This document shows, piece after piece, positions 26,401 to 37,418 of a stretch of DNA of 64,000 bases. Where the stretch lies: assembly GCF_020520425.1 (NCBI RefSeq), contig NC_079491.1:434001-498000 (forward strand). Direction: 5' to 3'. Each line of letters starts with the position of its first letter. Positions within the stretch are counted from its first letter, which is position 1. The DNA comes from Spinacia oleracea. Taxonomy: Eukaryota; Streptophyta; Magnoliopsida; Caryophyllales; Amaranthaceae. The position numbers and the translations under genes were made by a program. The notes beneath the pieces were generated by a model. It was not told the origin of the DNA, made no database searches, and saw nothing but the letters and a program-made list of their open reading frames with translations.

Positions 26401-29400
26401 CAAAACAACAAGCTCAAAACAAATTGCTTCAAGATTCATTGAAGAATATGATGATTTCAATCCAAGAGTTGTATGGAAGATCGAAGACAGCTGAGGACAA
26501 GAGGAACACATACTCTTCTTCTTCATCTTCTTCTTCCAAGAGTGGATCACAAGTGGATGGACTCAAACCAAGCAGAATTCGAGGGTATGTACCTAAATTG
26601 GAATTCCCTAAATTTGATGGAACAAACCCTAAAATATGGATTTAAAATTGCAATAAATACTTTACTCTGTGCAAAATAGAAGAGGATCAGAAGGTTGATT
26701 TAGCTAGTCTGAACATGGTAGACAAGGCTGAAAAGTGGGTGTCCAGTTACCTAACTGTTGGGAGAAATGTAGACTGGTCTGACTTCATTCTAGACTTGTC
26801 AGTAAGGTTTAACGATGACATTGGTTGTAATGTGGTAGAAAAAATCAATAGGTTGCAACAGACTGATTCTATTGAAGGGTACATTGATGAGTTTCAGGAT
26901 CTTAGGTCTTTGATGTCGCAACAGAATCATATGCTTCCTGATTCTTATTTTCTGGATAGCTTCGTTGGTGGTCTTGAGCCAACAGTCAAACCTATAGTCA
27001 GGGCTTTCAAACCAAAGATTGTATCTGAAGCAGTGGAGTATGCTAGGTATCAAGAAGAGTCTCTTAGTGTTAACCAACCTAATCCTTATAAGAACTCTTT
27101 TGCTTGTCATGCAGTAAGCCACAAACCAGCATTTGCCAACACCAAACCACCTATTTTGGCTAATCCCTTAAACCAGACAAGTTCAGATTCAAAGAGACCT
27201 TATAAGTATATACCAGTTGATTTTACACAAGAAAAAATAGCCAAAGGGTTGTGTTATTACTGTGATCAGCCATATGACAGACAACACAAGTGTAAGTTCA
27301 GAGAGCCACAGTTGTTTACAGTGGAAGTAGGAAGTTATGAAGGCTTGGTTGAAGACAGTGATGAGGACATCGGTTTAGAACATACCGATTTGCAGCTTGT
27401 ATTTCAGTACATGCATTATCTGCAAAACAAAACTTTAGTACTATGAGAATCAAAGGAGCTGTAAATGGTTCACCATTACATATTCTCATAGATTCTGGCA
27501 GTACACACAACTTCTTAGATCTATCTTTAGCTAAGAAATTGGGGTGTGAATGGAAGAACATGGAACCCCAAGCTGTGACAGTAGCTGATGGTAATCACAT
27601 TATGTGCCCACATCAGTGTAAAGAATTCTCTTCGGAAATGCAGGGAAAGCAATTCCTAACTGATGTAATGTTGATTCCATTAGGAAGTTGTGACATGGTG
27701 CTAGGCATTCAGTGGCTAAGTACCTTGGGGCCCATCTGTTGGGATTTCAAGAAGTTTGTAATGGATTTTATGCTGGATAACCAGAAATTTAAGCCTATAG
27801 GCATCCCTGCAAAGAAGGTTAAAGTGGTTGAAGGGGGGCCATCTGTGAAATTGTTAGAGGGTGTAGCTCATCTGTGTTTCAAACAGTCCATAGAAGTTAA
27901 TTGAAGGTCAAACTCTCACTGAACCAATGAACCCACTGAATTAGAGAAACTCAAGAAGAAATCCAGTAGTGTGTTTGATGATCCTTCTGAGTTACCTCCC
28001 ATTAGAGGGGGTTTTATCAGATTCTCGTAGGTGTTTCTATGGGTTTGTTTTTTGTAACAATGGTCGCATTGGGTATTTCCCCGGGTGTTGGTGTTAATGA
28101 GCTTAATGCTTGAATTTAGAAAATGGAAAATAGATAGTATTACACTAAGAATTGACGAACAGTTCCTTTTTTCTTCCTACTAAAGATAGTTTATTGCTGA
28201 TACTTAAAAGTATGAAATAGGTGAAAAGTGATGTTCTACTAACATAAACTTTAAACTTTCATGTTTTAGTGTGTAAACATCCATTCGAAACAGCTGAGGA
28301 AATACCTAATACTCAAAGAGCTTTTGGTAAGAAGTTCGATCTCTATGGGCTAATACTTAATCAAAGAATACCAAGAATGTTTTTTTCTTTAGGATTTTTA
28401 GAAAAGTTATCACTAGAGATAGTGTGACTAATTTAGCTAGATTGAAGTATCATTGCCTTACTAAGAAAGGTATAGACCTCTATACCCGAATTTTAGTTGA
28501 AGCAGTTACATACCAATATACCATAATGGTTATCATGGTCGATTGCAGAATTCCTTTGATTGAGGGATTTGATCCTGTAAATATAAGAGTCATAAGACCC
28601 TACAGGTATCCCCTTAAACATGATACCTTAAATAGAGGGATGTTATTGAGAAGTTAATATAGGAAATGCTTGAGAGAGGGATCATCCAAAACAGTTACAG
28701 TCCTTCTGCTTCACCGGTTGTTTTACTGGGGAAGAAATATGGGACATGGAGAATGTGTGTAGATTACAGGGAATCGTAAGAGGACTGCCAAGGACAAGTT
28801 CCCAAATCCTGTTATTGATGAACTGATAGATGAATTGGCTGGTGCAATCTTTACCAAGTTAGATTTGAGGGTTGGTTATCATCAGTTGAGAGTCCATGAG
28901 GGGGATGTGTTCAAGACAGCTTTTAAAACCCACACTGCCATTATGAATTCTTAGTAATGCCATTTGGGCTTACCAATGCACCAGCTTCATTTCAAGGGTG
29001 GACGAATGATGTTTTCAGACTGGGGAAATGTGTTCTGGTGTTCTTTGATGATATCTTAGTTTACAGTAAAGAAATTACTGCTCACTTGGAACACTTAGCA
29101 GAAGTCTTTACACTTATGCAGAGAATAGAATGTCTGCAAAGGATAGCAAATGTGTATTTGCAAGTGACAAGGTGGAATACTTGGGGCATTTTATTTCAGC
29201 AAAAGGGGTGGAAACAGACCCTAAGAAGATTCCATCAATTGCTAGTTGGCCAGGAACATTGAAAGATTTGAGGTGTTTCCTAGGTTTATTAGGGTTTTTC
29301 TGAAATTTTGTGAGGAGTTATGCTTTTATTAGCAGGAAATTGACAAACTTACTCAAAAAGGGGGATTTCAAGTGGAGTAACAATGCTCAAACATCTTTTG

Positions 29401-32400
29401 AAGCACTGAAAAACAACTTTGACATCAGCTCCGGTGTTAGTTGTACCAGACTTTTCTATTCCCTTTGTTTTGGAAACGGATGCATCAAAGGCTGGTATTG
29501 GTGTTGTTCTTATGCAACAGGACATCCACTGGCTTATATCAGCAGAACTCTAGGTCCTAAGTGGCAGAAGCTCTTGTTGGTCACTTGTGATTAGAACTGA
29601 TCAAAAGAGTCTTAAGTGGTTGTTACAACAGAAGATTTCTACTCCTTTTCAATAGTGTTGGCTATCCAAACTTATGGGGTTTGACTATGAAATCCAATAC
29701 AAGAGATATGGTTGTTGATGCTTTGTCTAGAGTGGTTGGTTTGAAATTTTATGTATAGCAATTTCAGTCATCTCTTCGATTTGAGTAATCAGATTCAAGC
29801 CAGCTACATAAATACTCAAACTATTCTATAGCAACTCCAGCAAGGTGTACTGGTACCTAATTTTACAATAGTTGCAGGTTTGCTTAAGAGAAAAGGGAAG
29901 ATCATTGTGGGATCTGATGACAATCTGAAGCTTAAATTGTTACAATGACAGCATTCTTTTCCTGAGTGTGGACATTCAGGCAGAGACATTACTCTTAAGA
30001 AACTTAAGAGTTTATTCTACTGTAAGGGCATGACTAAAGATGTTACACAGTTTGTCAGAAAATGCGTATGCCAGGTTTCTATGATAATTCTGTCAAACCT
30101 GGTTTGTTACAGCCACTACCTATTCCTGAAGAAGTATAGTTAGACATTTCCATAGATTTTATTAGGGGATTGCATACATCCAATGGCAAAGATGTGATCT
30201 TTGTGGTTGTGGACAGATTTATTAAAGTTGCCCATTTTAAGCCCCTCGCTCATCCATTTACGGCAATACAAGTAGATCAGTCTTATTTGGATCATGTGTT
30301 CAAGCTACATGGATGGCCTAGGAGCATTATTAGTGACAGGGACTCTGTGTTTCTTAGTCAATTCTGGAAGGGGTTATTCTCTTTACATGGTACATAATTT
30401 CTTCTCTATTCTGATGGTACAGATGGCCAAACAGAAGTAGTTAATAGGTGCTTGGAGACCTATTTGAGGTGTATGTGTAGTGAGACACCAAGAGACTGGT
30501 CTCTATGGTTACCACTTGCATAGTGGTGGTATAATATCCATTTCCATTCAGCCTTACAATTGACTCATTATGACGTGGTATACAATCAAGCTCCACCATT
30601 ACACTTGCCATATTTGGCTGGAGAATCTCCAATTGAGGTTGTGGACAGAAAAATGTTAAGGAGAGAAAACATGTTGGCCATAGTCAAGTTTCATTTTACT
30701 AGAGCTCAGTTGAGAATGAAGACTCAATCTGACAAGCACAGGCAATCTGACAAGCAACGGGTGCTTTGAGATTGGGGATTAGGTGTTATTTAAACTTCAA
30801 CCCTACAGACAACAAACAGTCCAAGCTAGGCTTAACAACAAGCTTTCCTCAAAATATTATGGTCCCTTTCAAGTTATAGCTAAGATTGGCAAGGTGGCTT
30901 ACAAGTTATCCTACCTGACAGTGCCAAGATACATAATGTCTTACATGTATCACAACTTAAGAGATACCAAGGTCCTCTACCTATAGCTGCACATATCCCA
31001 ACCTGGTTACAAGGTCAAGAGGAAGATGTCACTATTCAGCTTGAAGCCATAGTAGATAAAAGGGTGATTAAATCTCATAATAGAGCTCAAACTCAATACT
31101 TGGTTCAATGGATTGATTGTCCTGTTCATGAAGCTAGTTGGGAAGATGCAGACTCTTTTGAGCAGAGATTTCTTAATTTTGATTGTTCACTCCAGACTTG
31201 AGACAAGTCTTTTTAAAGGAGGATGGTATGTTAAGGGAGTTTTTACAGTTGACTTTGACTTTTGTAGTAACTAGTTTTGGGGGGAAAACTCTTCCATTCC
31301 TAACTGAATTCTGTTACTCCTTTCTGTTCAATGTCAGCTGAGTTACAATATGCTAGATGATTAGTTGTATAAATAAACATTCCATTAGATTGTATCATTC
31401 ATTCAGAAAAGCAATAAAATGCTTCTTTCTCTCATCTCATATTCTCTCCCTTGTCTCTCCTATCTCTCAAAGAAATCTGCTAGAGTTCCATTGGAATTCT
31501 GAAAGAAAAGCCAAAGAATATAGGTGGGTTGCTTACCTGTAACAAAGAACCCTAACACAAATAGTACATTGCAATGGCATAAAAAATCCTTTTTCTTTTT
31601 GTCGTTTTGGACGAGACATAAATAGGTTCTCTTACAACAAAAGAAAACAGACAAGAACCAGTGTTGGGAGACCATTGAACTTTTAGCCTGCTGCAACGTC
31701 GAGAACTAATGTAGGAAGGCCTGTTGTCCAAAAATTCAAGTCAAAAATATTGTTTACATTGTTACTGACCTGGACATATAGCTTCAAAAATAAAACTTGA
31801 AGTCAGGGCATCCCAAATATGAACAGAATTATCATTACAGCCAACTGCAAGATAACGAAATCCTTCTTCGGAAGAAGATAGACCATCCTGCAGCAAGTTG
31901 ACAATGAATCAGCGACATGAAGATCATATTTTTAAAACATATATGAACTGGGGTGAAAGGGATAGTTTTTTATACGTGTTAGCTTGAAGAAATTGCAACT
32001 TTATCAATTCATTTCCTAGGTAAAAATGGAAACAGAATACCTCTAAAAAACCAAAATCCAGGACCCAGTGAGAAAATCTTGGCAACAGCTGTAAAAAAGT
32101 TAGGTCTGTTCTAACACCTGGTTTATCTAGAGACCCCAGCTGAAAGCGCAAGCTAAACAGTTTTACTCTCCTCTCCCCTGAAATAACAACTTTAAAAGTA
32201 ACAGATGAAGATAATGCATTTTCCTCGCTTAAGCCAGAAGCAATTCCATGAACACGAACTCCTTCAAACACGCAAAACGATCGTATTTGTCGACCAAGAT
32301 TTACATCAAAAAGTAGGATCTGGGATCCTGAGCCTGCAAATACAAAATTTCAGAAGGCAGAGACGCTTAATTTCAAGAAGTAAAACATTCAAAGATAATC

Positions 32401-33249
32401 TTCGAATCAAATGAAGCACATCAACCAGCTTTTGGCACGCTATTAGTTATTACCACCACTATTAGATGAATATATGAAGCAGAAGATACAACTGCAGGCA
32501 AGTGATTTCCCAAAACAAAAACAAAAAAAGTTAGCCAAACTGCTAAATCCAATTCAAAAGCTTAACTTTTAAAAGAAACTATCTAGTACCCCAGTATGAA
32601 AATATGCAAACAACACAAGGAAAATGTTTAGATACCAATGATTCTCCAACAGCGGTGATTGAACCGACTCCTTAAAGCATGTAGTAACACTAGTAAGCCA
32701 TTCAACATGAGATTACTCTAACAAAATCGAAAAATTGTTATCGCAAGAGCCTAGGATTATCCTACTCAGGGTATGAAATGCTTCGGATACTTTATTTGAG
32801 TACTTTCTCTTAAGGGTAATTAAACCCTGAACTAATAATTAAAAACTGTAACCACAATGCTACTGTACATAATTGGTTAAGTTTCATTGTTAATTAAACT
32901 TGTCAATTTAGGGATTTCATAACCGTAGAGTTAATAGCCTTCCTCGATAGACAAATAAATTCAGATCATAATTCCAATTAAATTTAGACCTAACCCTACT
33001 CATGTTCAAGATACAAATACGTATATGGAGGATGACATTGTTAGCATTTGACAATTGAAAAGTTAAAAACAATTGAAATACATAAAAACATAGAAATGAA
33101 ATTGAAGTGTATACATTCAGAAACACAAGGTTGAAGAAGATGGGAGAGAAAGAAGTACCAGCAAGGAGATAAGGAAGAGAAGAGAAATGGGAGGGGACGT
33201 GAAGGAAGCAAAGAGCGGAGATTTCTCCGAGATACTGCCCTCCCTCCAT
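11795..33249 (-). CDS. WDR6: WDR6/Trm734-like WD40 protein, 20 exons, 1,359 aa
   Basis: Family role: WDR6 (yeast Trm734/Rtt10) partners the TRM7/FTSJ1 methyltransferase that 2'-O-methylates tRNA position 34 in the cytosol. Exons (minus): 33249-33159, 32333-32041, 31887-31770, 25630-25548, 24309-24095, 24001-23869, 23362-23280, 22763-22557, 21929-21582, 20932-20770, 20592-20404, 19380-19171, 19033-18941, 16668-16463, 16226-15681, 15593-15513, 15409-15324, 13276-12578, 12127-11974, 11876-11795. They total 4,080 nt with every phase matching. The product starts [17 protein letters not shown] and is full of WD-type blades ([75 protein letters not shown]). It matches my memory of Arabidopsis AT4G01860 in order and length. 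Introns follow GT-AG except intron 13 (GC-AG). The start is the first ATG of the exon and is conserved in style. Several introns hold transposons. Confidence 0.92.
13277..15323. other. WDR6 intron 17 with possible repeat insertions
   Basis: About 2 kb. A block from about 13,910 (GGGGGTGTTTGGTTTGGGG) to 14,470 looks inserted. Inside, 13,980-14,325 has LTR-like features (a leader-like end rich in CTTTAAGCTTTACTAATATA) but lacks a clear target duplication, so it is not called an LTR. Two similar segments, 14,351-14,394 and 14,413-14,455, share CATTCCCTTTATCCCTATG. From 14,500 to 14,720 the DNA is C-rich (repeated ACCACCCCA), followed by GA-rich sequence to 14,940. None of the open frames here shows protein-like composition. 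Confidence 0.4.
17205..18204 (-). mobile_element. RTE-clade LINE, 5'-truncated, about 1 kb
   Basis: The minus strand encodes the C-terminal part of an RTE reverse transcriptase. About 110 residues at 18,118-17,786 include [31 protein letters not shown] and [12 protein letters not shown], a hallmark block of plant RTE elements. A preceding piece ([16 protein letters not shown], about 18,200-18,150) lies in another frame, so the copy is frameshifted as well as 5'-truncated. The 3' end carries a (TTG)n tail seen as CAACAACAACAAC at 17,205-17,220. Target duplication TAAAATA at 17,198-17,204 and 18,205-18,211 marks both ends. A long (TA)n run grew inside its 3' region. Confidence 0.85.
17374..17458. 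repeat. (TA)n microsatellite, about 85 bp
   Basis: Uninterrupted TA dinucleotides inside the LINE's 3' region, in the WDR6 intron 13. It produces artificial Tyr-Ile open frames. Likely to be length-polymorphic. Confidence 0.95.
18397..18940. other. Rest of WDR6 intron 13 upstream part
   Basis: AT-rich intron sequence without recognisable genes. A lone ATTACTCCCTTAGTCCCTTC at 18,551 looks like half of a decayed Stowaway end, with no partner found. The other unlisted WDR6 introns longer than 300 bp (19,381-20,403; 21,930-22,556; 22,764-23,279; 23,363-23,868; 32,334-33,158) likewise show nothing beyond AT-rich sequence. Confidence 0.5.
21323..21365. repeat. Poly-G tract in WDR6 intron 9
   Basis: A G-rich run on the plus strand, GGGTGGGGAGGGGGTGGGTG followed by about 18 G and CGGGGGC. 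On the transcribed strand this is C-rich. G-quadruplex formation is plausible. Length should be treated with caution because such runs are often miscounted in assemblies. Confidence 0.8.
24399..24422. repeat. Poly-G tract (24 G) in WDR6 intron 4
   Basis: A pure run of 24 guanines after CAAAAA. Second long G homopolymer in the same gene. Sequencing error or true expansion cannot be told apart from one sequence. Confidence 0.85.
24776..25120. mobile_element. Stowaway-like MITE in WDR6 intron 4
   Basis: The left end TACTATCTCCTTTTCATAAT and the reverse complement of the right end TACTACCTCTGTTCCTTTTG are alike, and both match the Stowaway terminal consensus loosely. The body is AT-rich and non-coding. 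Ends are diverged, so the boundaries are approximate. Confidence 0.45.
25788..26097 (+). repeat. Left LTR of the Gypsy element
   Basis: Begins TGTTAAGGGAGTTTTTACAG and ends AATAACA, next to the tRNA-Met-type primer site. A GTATAAATAAAC promoter-like box lies near 25,938 and AGCAATAAAA, a poly(A)-like signal, near 25,982. Matches 31,229-31,522. Confidence 0.88.
31229..31522 (+). repeat. Right LTR of the Gypsy element
   Basis: Same start (TGTTAAGGGAGTTTTTACAG) and internal boxes as the left LTR, preceded by a purine-rich tract AAAGGAGGATGG. The outer flanks do not show an obvious 5-bp target duplication, so the exact right boundary is uncertain by a few bases. Confidence 0.85.
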
Positions 33250-33513
33250 TATTCTTGCCCAAACTGTTTAAACTATACACTGCCGCCGCCACCACCCTTG
33301 AGGCCACCACCACCCTTGAGGCCGCCACCACCACCCTTGAGGCCGCCACCACCCTTTGCGGCTTTGCGCCCGACCACCTTTTGACTCTTCACTTCTTTTC
33401 GCTACTCCCTATTTCTCAAACTTCTCTTTCGTTGTTTGCTACACTAGACAACACGGAAGGAGCCAACGGAGACGCAATTTGAATGATACTCTCGGCCTCT
33501 CGGGTGCACATTA
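33250..33513 (-). promoter_or_regulatory. Upstream/5' UTR region of WDR6 with a minisatellite
   Basis: Sequence directly upstream of the WDR6 ATG. At 33,288-33,355 about four copies of a 20-22 bp unit with the core CCACCACCCTTGAGGCCGCC lie end to end; on the gene strand this reads GGCGGCCTCAAGGGTGGTGG. It would fall within the 5' UTR or core promoter. No clear TATA box was found. The tandem repeat creates spurious Val/Ala- or Pro-rich open frames on both strands. Confidence 0.55.
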
Positions 33514-33609
33514 GTAAGGGTGAGTTTATCTCACTTTCAATCTTCAGACTCTGTCACATCAGCTTTTCACTAATTTTTTATTATTCAGACTCACATAAGA
33601 CTCTCCCTA

Positions 33610-33723
33610 GAGAATGATGGATAGCTAAGGATTGGTTAGAGCTTTTATCCCGCTTTCAGGTGATTATGAGATCGATTCTCATCCCCGCCCTGTAATTCAT
33701 ACGCACCAAAAAAAAAAAAAAAA
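33610..33723 (+). mobile_element. tRNA-derived SINE with poly(A) tail
   Basis: The body begins GAGAATGATGGATAGCTAAG and contains an A-box-like segment (TGGTTAGAGC) and a B-box-like segment (GAGATCGATTC). It ends with about 16 A. A 15-bp target duplication, ATAAGACTCTCCCTA, lies at 33,595-33,609 and 33,724-33,738. The length is short for a plant SINE but the layout is textbook. Confidence 0.85.
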
Positions 33724-33875
33724 ATAAGACTCTCCCTATTTTTACATATTATCCCCAGACTCACCTAACTCCTAAATAATACTTTATATATATTTTTTTT
33801 GGGTACATTTTCTAAATTATATTAAAATTATATTTCTTATATATACAACAAATGAACAAAGTATATAGGATGTCG

Positions 33876-34186
33876 TAGAGCTGATCATCATGGGCTCGGC
33901 CTGCTGTCCCGACCCGACCTGAAAATTAGCGGGTTTTGGGCAGATTACTCCGGCCCGATTTCCGGGCCCGTCTCGAACTTTTTTAAAAAAATGCGGGCTT
34001 TGGACAACGCAAAACAACATTTTTAGTTATAAATTTGGCCCGGTCCGAAATGCCCCGAAAAGCCCGCTAATTTTGGCCCGAAATAGCGAGTTTTGGGCAC
34101 ACAAAAGTTGCCCGAACATTGGCCCGGCCCGACATTATGGGTAGATTTTTATACTCTCTGGCCCGCCCACCTTTTGATCAGGTCTA
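33876..34186. mobile_element. hAT-like MITE, 311 bp
   Basis: Terminal inverted repeats TAGAGCTGATCA and TGATCAGGTCTA (one mismatch) are flanked by an 8-bp duplication, GGATGTCG, at 33,868-33,875 and 34,187-34,194. Eight-base duplications and TAG-type ends fit the hAT superfamily. The body is GC-rich with many GGCCCG/CGGGCC words, unlike its surroundings, and has no coding capacity. Confidence 0.8.
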
Positions 34187-34575
34187 GGATGTCGGAAGTG
34201 GATTCAACACTAAATGGTGTAATGAAAGGATGATCGATATTTTGACTAGTATGAATAGATTGAGAATTTGATGTTTGGATAAATTGGGTTAAATTTTCCA
34301 CTTGCTCATTTCTCATATTCTGGGATTTGATTTTTTTTTTGAATAAAAATATAATTAGTCTTTTTTTGGGTGAAATAAGATAAATTAAGTTTGAAGCAAA
34401 AGTGAATAAAAATATAATTAGTTTTTATTTTTGGGTGAAAAAAGATAAATTAAATTTGATGATTTGCCATGATTTGATTGGGGGGAGAAAAAAGTGGAGT
34501 CTTAAGTGAGTCTTGAGTGAGTCTTGGATTTTCAAACTCACTTCAAGACTTGGGATAGTCTTTTAGCACATTATC

Positions 34576-37346
34576 TGTAATCCCCCGTAATTTTATACAT
34601 TTTATTTATATATTTTAACGAATATTTAATATATTTAATATATATTTAAACATAAATTACGGATTTTAGAAACAAATATGTAATTGAAATGTAATTAGTT
34701 TATTTCAATTGAAATACTTTAACGATTTACGAAATCAAAATGTATTTTCGAAATTTTACGTTAAAACGATTTCGAATTACGAAACCACGTTCTATTGAAA
34801 TTAGAAAGCAATACTAAACATGGTGGATTCATCAACCTAAATCCTACTCCTAGCCCAATTGGGCAAAGCCCAAACCAATAAACCCAACACAATACTCCCT
34901 TCTCTTTTGTATTTTCACGTGAAACCAAAAAAGAGAGGAAACCTCTCCTCCTTCACTATTCACGTAACAAAACCCTCAACACTTCCTCTCCTTGCTGCCG
35001 CCTCCCTCGCCGTCGGACCACCACCTGCGCGTCCAACCAGTCGCCGCCGGTAAGCTCGGCCTTCTGCTCCTTCTACCTCCTTCTCTTTCGTTCTTTGCTT
35101 TCTAATGTCTTACGTTCTTTTATCCTTTTGATTGGTCTCCGTTAACTCGACTTCGCACAGCAGCCCACCGTGTTGTAACCGCCGTCCGGCAACCACCCAT
35201 CGTGCCGCCGTCCGCCTTGCACGGTAGCCTCCTCTTTCCTCCTCCCTTTTTTCTTTTGATTTTTCGTTCTTCGTTCATTGCTTGCTCTTCGATTTCGTGG
35301 CTGACCACCACCATATTCGCGCAGCAACCACCGCACGCAACCACCGTGCTCCTCCCTCGCCGCAAGCCGCCGCCGTCTACCGGCCAGCCTCCTCTCCCCT
35401 CTCTAATTCTTGGTTATTTCTTAAACCCTAAGTAAACTAAATATTTTGATTTTATTTTGTTTATTTAATTCATGATTTGATTTAATAAATTTATGATTTT
35501 TATGAGTTAATTGGATTTTCAGATTTATGTAGTATGCTCAAATAATATATTTAATTTTCAGATTATGCAATTTGATTGAAATAATGGTTTTAATTATTAA
35601 AGTATGAATTTTAATGGTTTTAATAGTTTCGAGATCATGGTAGGATGATTATAAATTATTAAAGTTATTGTTTTTATGATTTCAAAGCTTGGGGAGTAGT
35701 GTGAAATTAGTTATGTTGCTGAAAATTTAAAGTACGATGTTTGCAAAAAGTTTTCAACGAATTTCAGTCACTAGTTCAATAAGTATGATGCTAGGAAATC
35801 AAATGTTTAAGTTTTGATATTGGGGAGAGCTCTAAATATGTTTAGGATGCATTTAGAATGCTTTATTATGGTTACCAATGATTAGAAATTGATTGGTATT
35901 ACTTGTTGGTTGTTTTAGGCGGAGAATTCTCTCTAGGCGACTTTTGAAAGTGTTAAGGTGGCCTATCAGTTTGTTTACACAAGGTACGTACATACCTGTG
36001 TGCCTGGAATGTGTGCTAATTGTTGAAACCATGTTGAATCTTGTTGTTGAACTTGGTTATGTTGATATTATTGTGGAACTTGGTGATGTTGATATTATGG
36101 ACGAACTGGGTTATATTGAATGTGCATGTTTAATACTGTTGGACAAACTTATTGAACTTATTTTGCACTATAAGAACTGTAACATGTTAGTATGGATGTT
36201 TGATACAAACATGTTGGTTGGGAACACTAGATTATTCTATATGATTGGGTTGGATCAATTGGTTGTTGTTCCCTTTCTATCTTTTCACTACTTTATAAGG
36301 GCGGAGGACCTTGTTTAGTAGGTTGAAACTTTATGCCCATATACAGGGTTGCTCATGGTTAAAGGAAAGGTTGGTTAAGTTGGAATGAGTCTTGATTGAT
36401 GCTTTTATGATCACTTACTTAATTCCAAGATAAAAACAGTTGTGAACAAATGTGAATTGTCTGTCTTATGTAATGGTCGAGTCATAACGGAATCTCAATT
36501 TGTAAATCATGTAAAGTGAAACTGAATAGCAATAGCTTTAGACTGTGCACGTCTGAAGTGACGGACAAACAGGAGTTGGGGTTCATGGTGGTAGCCCATG
36601 GCCTTTTCTGGGACCGGATTGATCACCGTGTCCTATTTTTATTTAAACGTTCCTCGATATCGCAGGTCACTGAGGTTACGGAGTCGCGCCCGTACCTCGT
36701 CTTCCTTAGTGAAGACTTCTGGATGGTCAACTCGGTCCATTGTCTATTTCAACTAAAATAATATTATGGTTATTAAGCCTAGCTTAGTCTAGTCAAGTAT
36801 AATCGTCAATTTATTATGTTTTGTCTGTCCTTACTTATACTTATTAGTATCATGTTAGGGTTGTTGGTTTGATAGTATCATGCTAGGATTGTTGTTGTTT
36901 TAGTATGTAGTACTCAGCTTTGCTGATTACGTGCTTTGTTTGTGTGTGTTGATCATGGCTATGCCTTATTGATCCTGTGATGACCCATCTTTGGTGAGCA
37001 GTCTCTAAGGATCAATAAGCGTTGCCCATCTACAGGTTTGAAGATGATGCATCATTGGGATCGGGATTAGAGAGCTTGTAGTTCTATTCGTTTAATTAAG
37101 TGATTTAATTTGTTAACTTGGATTTGAAATTTGTCGTACTATTCGTATTTCCTTAATTCAGTTAATTGGTTTGGACCTAATATGTAATAGATTATTTATG
37201 AACCTAAAAGTTAGTTTTATGTTTTCCGCTGCAAAATTCTGAATAAGCCGTAACGTTTTCACACGGGCGATAATACTTTGATAATTCCCTACAGTTATAT
37301 TTAAAAAGAGGTTATTTTAGAAAATGGGAATTGTCGGGGTGTTACA
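34576..37346. mobile_element. Solo LTR of 2.8 kb (Gypsy-type)
   Basis: The segment starts TGTAATCCCCCGTAATTTTA and ends GTCGGGGTGTTACA. A 5-bp duplication, TTATC, is present at 34,571-34,575 and 37,347-37,351. No retroelement coding sequence lies between, so this is one LTR left after recombination between two. The TGTAA-CCCC / GGGGTGTTACA ends are common among Gypsy elements of plants (Tekay/Del or related; inference). Pro-rich and other open frames inside (for example 35,893-36,318) show no known domain. Confidence 0.8.
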
Positions 37347-37418
37347 TTATCCCAAGACTTAGATTCAAGACTCACCTTAAGACTCCCTTCTAGACTAGGG
37401 ATAAACTCACCCTAAGTC

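Larger units (their letters stand above)
25788..31522 (+). mobile_element. Gypsy chromovirus-type LTR element in WDR6 intron 3
   Basis: Two LTRs of about 0.3 kb (25,788-26,097 and 31,229-about 31,522) flank a tRNA-Met-type primer site (TGGTATCAGAGTC, 26,099) and a purine-rich tract before the second LTR. Parts in order: gag with a zinc-knuckle-like [14 protein letters not shown] near 27,250-27,300; aspartic protease ([10 protein letters not shown] near 27,490); reverse transcriptase ([13 protein letters not shown] near 28,960); RNase H; integrase ([12 protein letters not shown] near 30,205); and a terminal chromodomain-like piece near 31,050-31,190. PR-RT-IN order and the chromodomain place it among Gypsy chromoviruses; short LTRs suggest a Reina-like lineage (inference). 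It is a broken fossil with many (more than ten) breaks. The LTRs differ by several percent by eye, so it is probably a few million years old. It lies antisense to WDR6. Confidence 0.88.
33514..37418. mobile_element. Putative MITE hosting three later insertions
   Basis: The outer ends are inverted: AAGGGTGAGTTTATC at 33,518-33,532 and GATAAACTCACCCTAAG at 37,401-37,417. Between them are repeated AAGACTC/GAGTCTT words (33,565-33,740; 34,495-34,570; 37,352-37,395), giving a foldback character. Inside lie, separately bounded by their own duplications, a SINE, a hAT-like MITE and a 2.8 kb solo LTR. Removing these leaves about 0.7 kb. Family of the outer MITE unknown. Confidence 0.5.

Noticed and set aside
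28020-28400. Segment inside the Gypsy element without retroelement similarity, considered as organelle DNA
   Set aside because: No plastid or mitochondrial gene could be recognised in it; left as unassigned part of the fossil.
35893-36318. 141-residue frame on the plus strand
   Set aside because: Lies inside the solo LTR, has no recognisable domain and no splice or promoter context of its own.
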